This document shows positions 46,992 through 59,060 of a stretch of DNA of 64,000 nucleotides, piece by piece (within the stretch, counting starts at the first letter, position 1; each line of letters begins with the position of its first letter). The notes under the pieces are model-generated. The model was not told where the DNA came from, ran no database searches, and saw only the letters and a list, made by a program, of their open reading frames with translations. A program made the position numbers and the translations under genes. Source of the stretch: Uloborus plumipes (lineage: Eukaryota > Arthropoda > Arachnida > Araneae > Uloboridae); contig JAXGGA010000499.1 in NCBI GenBank assembly GCA_038373865.1, forward strand, positions 1 to 64,000, read 5' to 3'.

Positions 46992-47959
46992 TACTACACT
47001 AGATGGCCAAAAGTATCCGGACACTTTCAAAAATTCACATTTTTACATATAGCTCGAGAAAAAAGTGATCAATTGTTCTTTAACTTTAGTCATACAAAAT
47101 ATAGGCTTCACCGAACATTTCCAAGTTGAAATTAAATTACCCTTGCATTTGGGGGACGACAAGAAGGGGGTTGAAAGAAAAACCGCTTTTTGACCATAAC
47201 TCTTAGAAAATAGCTCGGAATAAGCTATCAATTTCAGTAATTAATTAGCATACTATGTATAATTACTGTACAAATTTTTATGAACGTACCACTCTTACTT
47301 CTGAAGATATGAAACATTTTTGAAAAAACGGCAATTTTATTTGAAGGGTTTTTGCTCATAACACGCAGAGTTTTTGATCAAACCTTATCACAACTTCAGG
47401 AAAGATAACAAAATACAAGAGAAAGAACATACTAAAACGGTAAATAAAAATATTAAAAATTCGATGAGATATGAACGTTAAAAGGAAATAATTTTTCACG
47501 GCGCATGCGCGAACGACAGAAATTTATAACTACAAAAATATTGTAGCCTGATTTATACTGCATCTTATAAAAAAAGTTCCAGTTGAATATCATGAAAAAT
47601 GAAAAAGATATCAGCGATCTAGTGAGCTGTATTTCATTCATTCGCAGACACTACATAAATAGTGAGGGTCTGTCCACAAAGAGCTATTTTTAAATTAAAG
47701 GTTATTGCGTCGTTGTTCAAAACCAACGTTTCAGAGGGTGTCCCAGGCCCGTGCTGGGTGTCTTGGGAGGGCGGTGGACAGAAGATGAAAAGGGCGCCTT
47801 CATACTTAGGGGCTTTGGCAAAGCGCAAAGCCGTATATAGAAAAAAAAAATTCGGGAGGGTCTAGTTTGCACATTGCCCAAACACACAAACATTTGAACA
47901 TGTTATAAGTCTTTTTTTTGCTGACCCCTCCCCAACCCCCAAACACATGCTTTTTCTTG

Positions 47960-47979
47960 CGTGTGTGTGTGTGTGTGTG
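47960..47979. repeat. (GT)n microsatellite
   Basis: About ten GT units within the loop of the 6.6-kb foldback. Confidence 0.95.
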
Positions 47980-48723
47980 GTTTCTTTCTTTTTTTTTTTT
48001 CTTGTTAATTTTTTTCGGAATGACTTTTATTGGGGTAAGAGTATTAAGAGAGATCAATGAATTCTTTTAAGTAGAGTAGAATCTTCGTAATTTTAGGGGG
48101 TCCGGGGGTTTCTCCCCCGGGGAAATTTTTGAAAAAAAGTTTTTAAATTCTGCATTTTGAGCCCTTATATGGGGCAAAATAGGCAAACAAAAACCTTATA
48201 AATGTTCCGCATTCCTTTGCAAAGTAAGATCAATCAAATTTTTTATTTCTTTTGTAGAACAACAAACGATTAACATTAATCGACAGAGAAGAAGACTGAG
48301 AGAGGAGAAAAGATTAACGTATCATCCACTTGCTTACATCGGTTTTCAGTATAGTTACATAATAGTTTTTAATCAATTCCCGACTCGCCGACAGACACAG
48401 CACTTAATATAAAATGACCGATAGTATAAAACGCATAAATTCCTCTAAAAGACATAGTGTAGAGATTTAAAAAAAATTAACGAGAGAGTAATATTCTGGA
48501 AATTCAGTTAATTCATAGTTAATTCAGTTAATTCAGTTTTTTTAATAAGAAATACAACTGAAGCACTTTTTAAGGAGTTTGAAAAAGGTATTTATGATTT
48601 TCAAAGACTCTAGAGCAGGTAAATTTATTTAAAGTATTTCATTTGCACTTTCCAGTCTCTAACGGTTTAATAGTTGATCGGACAGTCTTACGAAATGTTA
48701 AAACTTTGAAAGACACACCTGTT

Positions 48724-49397
48724 TTAAGGCTACAGTAGACAAAAAAAAATGATTTTTTTCAATTATTGATTTATATGTCTAAAACTTTGTGTGCTTGTAT
48801 TATTGTATATACGACATCTAAAAGCATAAAAAACACAAATTAGTGCAAAAACAATGAATACTTTTTTTTCAAATTTCAAATTTAAATATTTTTTAACAAA
48901 ATTTCAAAATGTTCCAGGCGTCACAATTTTTTTTTCAAACTTTGAATTTCCACTTAATTCCCAATCATTAGGCATGATGGCACAAAACAATGCATTATAT
49001 GCAATGTTTTATGAGATAGTTTATAAAAGTGGGCTGAAAATAAAAATTTTCAGTTGAAAAAATCATATAAATTTTCATTTTCAGCCATCTTTTATAAACT
49101 ACCACATAAAACATTGCATGTAATGCATTGTTTTATGCAATCATGCCTAATGATTGGAAATTAAGTGGAAATTCAAAGTTTGAAAAAAAAATTGCGACGC
49201 CTGAAACATTTTGAAATTTTGTTAAAAAATATTTAAATTTGAAATTTGAAAAAAAAAATATTCATTGTTTTTGCACTAATTTATGTTTTTTATGCTGTTA
49301 GATGTGGTAAATATACAATAATACAAGCACACAAAGTTTTAGACATATAAATCAATAATTGAAAAAAATCAATTTTATTTGTCCACTGTAGCCTTAA
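48724..49397. mobile_element. TTAA-flanked palindromic element (674 bp)
   Basis: TTAAGGCTACAGTAGAC and GTCCACTGTAGCCTTAA bound two nearly complementary arms of about 320 bases. There is a piggyBac-type TTAA target and no coding capacity. Confidence 0.92.
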
Positions 49398-49639
49398 GTT
49401 AAAAATCGATATTAAAAATATTTCTTCAAACGACAATTTCTTTTTCTATCAGAAGTACCGCAGAAAGCGAAAAAGAATAAAGGTAGTGTAATATTTTTTC
49501 TCATGCTTAACATATTAATAAAGGAAGCAGTTACAAAGGAACTTCCAAAATACTAAATTCGATACTTAATAAATTAAAAAAAATATTTTGGGAAACGTGC
49601 TACAAAAAATGCTGGAACATGATTTTTGCATTTCGTAGG

Positions 49640-49975
49640 AGGATATTTTTTTTTTGATCCCGTAACGCACGATGGCATCGTTTCGATCGTCAGTATCCGA
49701 GCACGGTTTTCAATGAGCTATTTTTCATCGGAAAGCGATATCTTTCCGATCAATTTTCCCCATGAAAATAAGCCGAGAATCCAAAATTGATCCTAAATTG
49801 ATCGGCACGGGACTGCACTGCTCGTAAATTGCTCCAAATCTCATCGTATTTCGAGAAAAACTCATCGGAATTTGCTGCTCGGATTCTGTTTGGCTAATGA
49901 GACATATTGGAGCAATTTCTAATGAAAACTCATCGAATCCGATCATCGGCCGATGAGATTATGCTGCTAGCTACA
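49640..49975. repeat. Sequence rich in CGATGAG/CTCATCGR motifs
   Basis: CTCATCGGAA, CTCATCGAAT, GGCCGATGAG, TTTTCATCGG and similar recur through this stretch. Probably a decayed repeat; boundaries unknown. Confidence 0.35.
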
Positions 49976-50023
49976 TTTAACAAAATATTTTCAAGTATTT
50001 GTATAAAACACTTTTTTGAAGTA

Positions 50024-51309
50024 CCGTAAAATGGGGTTAATCGGAACACTTTTCAGCTTTGTTTGTAAAAAAAGCAGTTAAAAGATTTTTTTTTAATTTT
50101 ATTTTTTGGACAAAAACTTCGGTCTTGCTTTACTTTTGATATTCCAAGCAAAGACAAAAGATTTTGAACAATTACTATTAAAATATATAGCAAATTATGG
50201 GTGTTCCGAATCACCCCGCTGATAGGGGTCAATCGGAACACTTGTTAAAATTTTTATTTTTTTCAATTTAATCTGTAATAGGTCTCACAAACATGAGTAA
50301 TATTGATGGGGGAGAATAAGAACAGATAATTACTGTCAAATAAATGTATAATTTCAGTACCAGTAAACGTTTATAATTTGTGAAAATTCAAAATAATTTT
50401 GAACTTATGAAAAATGAAAAGTAATTTTAAGAAATACTTTTGAATTGAAATACAAAGATTTAACATGAATGGAAGTCACTCATGTCGTCCACAAATATGT
50501 ACTTGTCCTTAAAACTAGCAATTGTGACTTGGCTTAAGTTTTTTCATAACATCTCCTGGGATGAACTCTACCTTTTCTTTTTGAAATTTCTGGGTTTCGG
50601 GGATTGTCCTGAAAGATTTTTTTGCTTATTCATCACTGTCTGTGTGCTGGACGTTTACTACATAAAGTCTATGTGACTTTCCCCCTTTTATTTTAAGTAA
50701 AAAGAAGTCTCCTGGAGAAAAAATCTTTTGAAATCTGCAACTTTTGTCATTCTAAGATCTAGTTGCTCACGAGAAGGGATAAACAGTAATAAATCCTTGT
50801 CCTTGTCGGTGATTAGAAGAATTAGGGTTAGAATCTTGATTTTTCAAACAGTTTCCTTCAAATAAGTTTGAATTGGAACAACAGAACTAAGTGTTCCGAT
50901 TCACCCCGCAAATTTTTTTCCTATGGCATTTTTCAGAATTCTTCACTTTTATGACACAATTGATAAAAAATGTAAATTCTAATGTGGTATTCTGTTGTTC
51001 AGATACATGTGCAATTGAAACATACCACTCATAGTTTTTAAATATAAGAAGATTTGTTCTTGCATATGAAGTTTTGCAGTCTATGAAAATGTGATGTTTT
51101 CTAGCATTCAACGTGCAGCCCTCTTTAGAAGCCAGTAGCGTTGCCAGATTGACAAAAGTAATTTTTTCCTACTTCCTATGATCTTACCTTTCTAAAAAAA
51201 AAATTCATGGCGAAAAATACTCAATAGTATATTTATGAAGAATTTCTTTGTACGGTCGGGAAGTTTTGTTCCGATTGACCCCGCTGTTCCTATACACCCC
51301 ATTTTACGG
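50024..51309 (-). mobile_element. Second pogo-like transposon, CCGTAAAATGGGG ends
   Basis: CCGTAAAATGGGG and CCCCATTTTACGG lie at the ends with flanking TA (50022-50023 and 51310-51311). GGGGTCAATCGGAACAC-like motifs recur at 50034, 50203-50241, 50898-50915 and 51268-51283, in both orientations. A transposase tail remnant lies inside. Length 1286 bases. Confidence 0.85.
50580..50800 (-). pseudogene. pogo-like transposase C-terminal domain remnant
   Basis: On the minus strand, FSPGDFFLLKIKGGKSHRLY followed by VVNVQHTDSDE and a stop parallels GDFVLVKFAGKKAIKYF in the pogo-like element at 25752-27642. The helix-turn-helix and DDE core are not recognisable. Confidence 0.62.
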
Positions 51310-51819
51310 TATAATTTTTCCAGGATTAATGGGGCCCCAATAAAGCGGAGGGTCTGTGAACGTATCCGTTTTTGTGTGGTTTTTGTTGATTAGAGCCATG
51401 TTTAGCTATTAAAATCCCTCGAGGTTTACAGATGCTTAAAAATGAGGACCAACAAAATACCATCTTAATTGAATCAGGGCTGCCAAAAAGCAATCTCAGC
51501 CTAATCGGAAGGTAGGGCCCCGGCCCATAGTGGGGTAGAATTTGGAGTGGCGTAAGTTTTATAGAAGAGTGTCCGCCGACAAACTGTCAATTAGCTTGCA
51601 TTAATTTGGGAAAGAGAGCAGGAAGTGCTAATAAGAGTCTTGTTTACAAGTATGTTTTACAGCTAATGAGAATTTGAAATATCAAACTTTTTTTTCGCAA
51701 AATTAGTAGAAAAATTTCAGTAAACAAATAGTTACAAAATTAAGAAGAAAAGCGTCACTCTTTTTTTTCTGCCATTTAAAATTTAAAAAAGGGAGATTTT
51801 TTTTCTGTTTTACATCACA

Positions 51820-52445
51820 AAACATTTTCGGTTTCGGGGTAGGTGGCGCCCCTTCAGCTCCACCTGGACACGGCCCTGGGCGGTGACGTTGTCAAGGATG
51901 GGGTGCTAAGGGGTCATACCCCCTAGATGAAAAGGGGCATTCGGACATTTTATAATTGCAGTATTACAATTATGTCTTCAAATTTGCCGAGTAGTCAGAC
52001 AAAATTTGTCAAATAAGGAATGTTTTCGGGTGGTTGCAGCGACCTTCCATGCCTTCTCATTGGGGCGCCCCTAGAAGCGTCATCTCTAAAAAAATAACTG
52101 ACTGGTGCGCCACTTTAGCTAACCCATTTCTGCCATAAAAGCTTTCAAAACTGTCTGCGTAACCAACCATGCACTGTCCTTTTCCACCTTTTATATTTTC
52201 CCTATAAAAATTCGTTTAGCACATTATGAACTATGTGTTTAACATCAACAGGTGAAACATAGAAGCAATAGCATACATAGACTTAGTTGCGCCCTTCTCC
52301 AGCAAGATTTGTAAGTTCGTCCCCCACCCCCTGAATAAACTATAAAAATAAATCATAGGGCTATTTTCCTGGATCGTGTGCCCTCAAACCTCATACGCCC
52401 CCTCTCGCCCAGCCCGGACTGTGGGGGTTGCTATGTACGCCACTG
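51820..52445. repeat. GC-richer unclassified repeat cluster
   Basis: Contains GGTGGCGCCCC, CGCCCCTAGAAGCGTC and CCCAGCCCGGACTG, and ends TACGCCACTG at 52434-52443, a hAT-MITE-like terminus without an identified partner. Confidence 0.4.
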
Positions 52446-53927
52446 CATAGAGTGTAATTTACTGCTTTGTTCGAGACTTTCTGTTGAGCTGACTGGACTT
52501 ATCGCAGGACTATATGCTGCCTTGTATGTGCAAGCTTTTGTACCTCATTGATCCACTGCTAATGTTCATTTTTTGTGGGATACATTTACTTTTATTAATT
52601 GCGGTTATTTTCTTTCAAACTGGTTTTAAGATAAACTGGTTATCTGCGCGATTTTTATAAACATGTTCACTTGCTGAATAAAAAAAAAAAGGAAAGAGAC
52701 AAAGGGGCGCCGTAAAGGAGGGCACACCGGGATACGCCCCGGTGTCCCGGTGGGCCAGCACGGGCCTGGGGTGTCCGGATACTTTTGGAAACCTACGTAT
52801 AAGGTCTTTTTGGCCGAACAGACGAAATGTGACGACAATGCCAAATATAAATTTTCAAACTGTATACAATTTAACATTGAAAAAAAATGATCGATTGTCA
52901 CCACACTATTTGTGGACAACCCTTCACTATTTATGTATTGTCTGCGAATAAATGAAATACAGCTCACTAGATCGCTGATATCTTTTTCATTTTTCATGAT
53001 ATTCAACTGAAACTTTTTTTATAAGATGCAGTATAAATCAGGCTACAATATTTTTGTAGTTATAAATTTTTGTCGTTCGCGCATGCGCCGTGAAAAATTA
53101 TTTCCTTTTAACGTTCATATCTCATCGAATTTTTAATATTTTTATTTACCGTTTTAGTATGTTCTTTCTCTTGTATTTTGTCATCTTTCCTGAAGTTGTG
53201 ATAAGGTTTGATCAAAAACTCTGCGTGTTATGAGCAAAAACCCTTCAAATAAAATTGCCGTTTTTTAAAAAATGTTTCATATCTTCAGAAGTAAGAGTGG
53301 TACGTTCATAAAAATTTGTATAGTAATTATACATAGTATGCTAATTAATTACTGAAATTGAAAGCTTATTCCGAGCTATTTTCTAAGAGTTATGGTCAAA
53401 AAGCGGTTTTTCTTTCAACCCCCTTCTTGTCGTCCCCCAAATGCAAGGGTAATTTAACTTCAACTTGGAAATGTTCGGTGAAGTCTATATTTTGTATGAC
53501 TAAAATTAAAGAACAATTGATCACTTATTTCTCGAGCTATATGTAAAAATGTGAATTTTTGAAAGTGTCCGGATACTTTTGGCCACCTAGTGTACGCTGA
53601 CAGAGCACTTAAAGGCTTGTAAAAATTGAGCGAACACTTTTACTTCATTGCCAGCATTCCTTATATATCACTCTTTTTCACGCTCGTCATTGTGACGCAC
53701 AATTGACGTTATCCAGTTGCTTCCTGTAATTTGCATATTATTCGCGAAGTTGTGTGAAGCCATTTTACATTATTAATTTTTAGAGTTCGATTTTCTGGTG
53801 ATCATGAATTATCCTTAATTTATGGACATGAGTGTACTTTAATTTCCAATCGACCTTATTTCTACACGTAGTTAGATTGTAAATAAAGAGCCCTCCCTCT
53901 TTTGTTAAAATCTTTAGGACTCTTTTA

Positions 53928-54462
53928 CCTGAAATTCAAGTCTCTTGCCATACTGGAAGACATTATCTCAGAGTCACGAAATTTGCTTAAATTATAATCT
54001 TTTGATTTCTTTTACCTGAAATTCAAGTCTTTTGCCATAGTGTGGAAGACATTAACTAAGTCACAAAATGTTGCTCTGTTAATAGCGCTATTCACAAGTT
54101 TTTCGCACTAATTCTTAACATTCTGTAAAACTAAAAATATTTTGTAAATTCTCTTTTTTTTAATTTTTTTCTAAAAATCTCTAAAATTCAAGCCTCTTGC
54201 CAGAGCAGAAGACGTTAACCCTAAGTCGCAAAAATTTTCTCAGTAATTAGTGTTAGGAAATTGCTAATTTTCCGAATTAAGGCTTAACATTCCGTGAATT
54301 TTAAAGTATTTCGTAAATTTTCTTTTCTTTTAATTTCTAAACTTCAAACCTCTTGCTAGATCAGAAGGCATTAAGTTGGAGTCGAGAAATTTTTCTCAGT
54401 AATTAGTGTTGGAGTTGGAGAGTCAAACTTTCTGCACTAAGGCTAAGTGCTCTGCAGAATTT
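53928..54462. repeat. Degenerate tandem repeat
   Basis: AAATTCAAGTCTCTTGCCA, GGAAGACATTA and a GAGTCACGAAATTT phrase recur near 53930, 54010, 54185 and 54345, at uneven intervals of roughly 80-175 bases. Confidence 0.72.
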
Positions 54463-55951
54463 CGATTTTTTCGGCCCACCCTGGGAGCCGCCGCTCAGCG
54501 ATGCACAGCCCGGGAATGCATTTAATTTTTTCTTATGTTAAAAAATGAAAAAAAAAAAAAAGGAAAAGTTTTTCCCCCGAAAAAATTTTCTTTTTAGCTT
54601 AAAAAGGAAAAGAAAACATAAAAGATTTTCCAAAAGAGATCTGAACTTCCCCATACCAAATAAAAATGCTCCAAAATTCGCTTGAGAAAAGATTTCGGGA
54701 CTTTGAAGGGAAGAAGAATAGACCTGAAAATTTTACTTTTCAAGCCAATGGACAGTAGACCCTTATAAAATAAAATCTAGGCACTAATTGAGCAAAACCT
54801 AATAATTGTTACAGTAAAGCCACAACATGAAAAAAATCGAAAAAAAAGCCTCATTTTGAAAAGCACTCATTACATATTTTTTAATATTTCATTACTCAAG
54901 GCCAATGTTTCCAACTTGAATTTCTAAAATGCTGCTCATTTAGCTCTTTTGTGTTGAATGCTTTGCAATTTTGATACATTTTTATGTGTTTTTCGATGTC
55001 ACGTGTAAGGTGTTTTTCAGCTATCTATCTTTTAGCATCAGGTTTCAGATTACGATATTTCTTATTTTCAGAGTAGTACACGATAAAATTCATATTAAGC
55101 AAGAATAAAAACATTTTTCAAAATAAATAATAACATATATTTTTCTTTTAACCACCATTTTAAAATTTTTGTACTCTCTGCGTGGCGAATGGAATTTTCC
55201 AATCTAAAAAACGTAAAAATTAAATTATTTTGAGTTCTTGCTGATGAAGCTCTTGGAAGACTTGGAGCTAATTGTCTTGCTGAGATCTGATATTTGCAAC
55301 TCAAGTTTCTGATTTTAGATGCTTCTAAGTTCCACAAATCTTTACCTCCAGGATTTATCATTATTAAAGAAAATGCAAGCATATTGAGAATTTCTACAAA
55401 CAACGAACCCAATCTATCCAAGTTGGTAGATAAAATTCTCATCCAATTCAATTGCCAGTTTGAATTTCATAGCATTTCACTGACTTTTTACTTGTATAAT
55501 GTTTATAATTTTTGATATCATGATTCCTTTTTTGTTAACTCATCATTTCGTTTGATATTCATATAATATCCAGATAAAGGTATAATTTTATCTTTGTATT
55601 CTGGCCTTGTTGCTTTTGCACTGTTGGCAGTTTTGCCAAGATTGCTTTTTGAACCTTATTGTGAAAAAAGTACATATCTCATAAATAGAAAAATACTATT
55701 ACAACTCAAAAAGTAAAAGTTCTGAATGTTTGTAGATATCCCTGAAGTCATGATTTAAAAGTGAAACATTTTAAAAGCATTATGACGGCAAGTGAGCAGA
55801 AATTCTCAAACCTAATGCACTATGGACTGCACCATAACTAATTGCTTAACAATATCAATTTTTTTTCATGTCTTAAATTTTTGTTTTTGAGTTGAGTTGT
55901 GAGTATTTTTCTAGGTGTGCAATATAGAATATAAAAAATACCTTTGTGCGA
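54463..55951. other. Spacer
   Basis: AT-rich. A 118-codon minus frame at 55095-55451 overlaps a plus frame and shows no recognisable domain. Confidence 0.4.
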
Positions 55952-56226
55952 TTGATGTGAAGTTTTAATCCAACGTTAAAGAAGCACAAATATACAGGTA
56001 TACTGCAGACATGTGTTTTGGGGCTACAAGGAGCCCCTTTTTTCAATGCATGAAGAGTGAGCTTTAGGATGAAGAATCATCCGATAAAAGCTTTTATCGC
56101 ATGATTCTTCATCCTAAAGCTCACCACTTCATGCATTGAAAAAGGGGCTCCTTGTAGCCCCGAAACACGTGTCTGCAGTATACCTGTATATTTGTGCTTC
56201 TTTAACCTTGGATTAAAACTTCACAT
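55952..56226. mobile_element. 275-bp near-perfect palindrome
   Basis: Arms TGTGAAGTTTTAATCCAACG to GAATCATCCGATAAAAGC and complements meet around 56089. Flanks TGTGCGAT and TGTGCAAT (7 of 8 identical) may be an 8-bp target duplication. Confidence 0.88.
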
Positions 56227-57349
56227 GTGCAATGTTGGTTTGTATTGCTGCACAAAATGCTTAATTTCTTTAGTTTTGTTGCCTAAATGATTAAATGATT
56301 GAGTTTTGCTCTGATCTTTTTTTTTAAAGCGACAATTTTTGTTACTATGCTATATATTTTTAGTATAAAAATTATTTTGTGCTATAGAAAGTGGTGTCAC
56401 ATACACCATAAGTGTTTTACATGGCTTTTAAAAGTCCGCCTTTAAATTCGCATCAATGGGTTTTGATAATACTTTTTGTTTTACAATTTGTAAAAATACT
56501 ACTATTGGAAAATTTTTACTTTCATGCAGAAAAATAAGTGATAAAGTTCAGCAGTATTAAAGCACAATATATCAAAAATAGTGCATACATGTAACCCCTT
56601 TTCCAAAACATGCAAAATTTTCAACCTCTGATACCTAGGCAGTACTCGTAAGAAAGGTTGCTTAGCATCAGAAGCTCAATTCATTTTCTCACTGAAAAAG
56701 GTTTCTCTTTCTACTCTGAATGATGTATATGCCAATATTTTGCAGTTTCCTGTTTCAGGCATGAAAGTGCCAGTTGACAAAAAAAGCTGAACTTTTCGCA
56801 GGAGCTAAATTAACGCCACCGAACGCATATACCATGTAAGATGAGGTTGCAGACATCTGGAAATATTTATTTCGCACTAAGTCAAGGGTTTCAAAATCAA
56901 TTATTTTCATAATTACCAATTTATGTAAAGAAAAATAACTTTGTTCAGAATTTTGAATATTGTAAATTCATAAAATACACTCAGTTTTCACATGACAGTT
57001 TCATTTATGTAGCAGATGGAAAATCATTTATAAAAATATCAAGCAATTTCGAAGATCTACCACTGGATAATCACAGACATAACAAATGATATTTTCAGGG
57101 GTGCAAGTGACCAAATGTGGTTTGGGAGCATCTTCGGGAGCAGGGAATTCTTTCCTTTAGCATGGAAAATTCTATTTTAAGCTTTTAAAATTATAATTTT
57201 ACATATTCAACTTATCAAAATACTGCCTTTCAGTACAAAGCCATAATTAATCATTATGTGCTTGATTGTTTCAATTGTTTTCCAAAAAATGAAGCAATGG
57301 ATAACCTAATGCTTATTAAAATCAAGCTTGCAAAAATTAATACGTATAT
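56227..57349. other. Spacer
   Basis: AT-rich, no supported feature. Confidence 0.45.
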
Positions 57350-57720
57350 AAATCGAAAAAAATAAATTATTTGTTTTCAAAATATAAGCTAAAATACGCT
57401 AATGGAAGGTATATATTGTCGAAATAACGGTTAATTGTCAAAAATATTAAAATGTTTGCAAGATGCATTTGGATTGAAATCTTCAACATAGGAAGCTTCG
57501 TCCGCCACGTAAACGCTAGATGTTGACATGCTTCTAAAAATAAATTTCTTTTTTTTCAAAATAAAACATAAAATAAGTTAAGCTGAGGTAGCATATGTCA
57601 AAATAATTTTGGATTGTGAAAAATATCAAAATTTTTGCAAGATGCAAAAGGATTGAAATTTCAGACAAGGAGAATATTTTTCGCGACGCACGTGTTCAGA
57701 ATATCGCCATAGCAACCGTC
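57350..57720. repeat. About 180-bp repeat, two tandem copies (third at 58890-59060)
   Basis: Each copy has AAGCTAAAATACG-like, TGTCAAAA..ATT, TTTGCAAGATGCA, GGATTGAAATCTTC and GCACGTG-like phrases in order. The third copy, 1.3 kb away, has the same order (GGATGCAAAAGGATTGAAG, GAAGCACGTGCTCA). Confidence 0.75.
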
Positions 57721-58889
57721 ATAACGTACGGTTAACAAAAGAAGAAGTTACGCCACTTTTTCGCGATATTCGCTAGAAAAACGGCCGTTTTGGCGCAATT
57801 TCAATCAAAAAGTGCGTTTGGGAGCAGGATGGCGCAAGATTCTTTATTTGGCGCAGCACTTGCACCATTGTATTTTAGAGAATTTATCAAAATAAAAAAT
57901 AACTGGTACGAAAATAACTGATAAATTAGTTATTTATAGTCGGATTTATAGCTCCCCCCCCCCCCATTTCCTATCTCGAGTTCTCGACGGATTTGAATCG
58001 ATCTCAGAAACAGTGCTGAGAGCTTTCAAAAAAGCGGATTTCCGCGTTAAAGCGGAAAACTTTCATCAGACATGTGACACACTGATGGAAAAAAATACTG
58101 AAATGCTACGGCATCATGATTATCTATCGTAAGTCAAAAAAAAAAAAAAATGATATAACAAATGTATATTACGACAATGTATTAAAAAACATTAATGTTT
58201 CACCCCCCCCCCCCCGAAAAAAGCAGAATTTGAGCTTTTAAATGTGAGAATATTGAGTAATTTAACTTACACCTTTCATAATTTACTTTTACTTTAAGTG
58301 CTTACAATTAGGGTTTAATACATACAAAAAGTACAGTAGCCATACTTTTTCAAAACTCATATAAATGAGAAAAATGCATTTATTCAAATTTTGTAACAGA
58401 TCAGAGATGCCACTCTCATACCAAAGCTTTCAGTAGAATCACATAAATTTTCAGTAGTTTTCAGTAGTTCATATTACCTAAGAGATAACGATGCAATGCT
58501 ATTTAAAAGTCTAATGTATGGTGCACCCGAATATTAAAAATGAAATAATGAACATTTATGCTGTCTTTTTTCTCCATGAAGAAAATTTATAATCTCAGAA
58601 TAAGACAAGGTTATAATGTGTTCACTATAATTTGCCAGTGTTTTTCTGTGAATGCAAAATGTATACTACGCCCTTCTTTTCTCTCCCCCATCCCCCCCAA
58701 GAAAAAGTTATAATTTTTTTTTTTTCACAATTACAGTTTTTACACGTTTTTTTTCGACCTTGAGAGAAAAGCTGCCTGCATTTTGAATTAAATAAAAAAA
58801 TGAAAAGTCAAGTAAGCACTTTTTCTTTAAAAGTTTGGCGTTTTCCTAAAAACCATTAGAAACCAATAAATTGGTATAGCTAAAATTTA

Positions 58890-59060
58890 AGTTAAAAAAT
58901 AAATAAACAGTTAAAATAAAATGGACAATGAGTATATTTAAGGTAGCAGAGTATAAAAATAACTTCAGAAAATCAAAATAATCGAAGTATTTACAGGATG
59001 CAAAAGGATTGAAGTCTTAACAATGGCACGCCATTTTCGGCGAAGCACGTGCTCAATGTT
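58890..59060. repeat. Third copy of the 180-bp repeat
   Basis: See 57350-57720; same orientation. Confidence 0.72.

Larger units (their letters stand above)
46997..53592. mobile_element. 6.6-kb TA-flanked foldback inserted in the Tc1 leader
   Basis: Ends CACTAGATGGCCAAAAGTAT and TTTTGGCCACCTAGTG, flanked by TA at 46995-46996 and 53593-53594. The arms (46997-47690 and 52905-53592) are over 90 percent complementary by eye. The loop contains other repeats, including 48724-49397 and 50024-51309. It lies 4 bases before the Tc1 transposase ATG. Confidence 0.92.
38970..53834 (-). mobile_element. One Tc1 transposon in three pieces, expanded to 14.9 kb
   Basis: The left end CTCATGTCAATAAATTAAGG (TA at 38968-38969) and the right end ATGGACATGAGTG (TA at 53835-53836) are inverted copies. 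Three co-oriented fragments, 38970-39425, about 46280-46996 and 53593-53834, sum to about 1.4 kb, a normal Tc1 length. They carry C-terminal, N-terminal/central and 5' leader parts in the right order. The gaps are filled by two independent insertions. Confidence 0.78.

Noticed and set aside
55095..55451. 118-codon minus ORF
   Set aside because: Overlaps a competing plus frame in AT-rich DNA and shows no domain signature.
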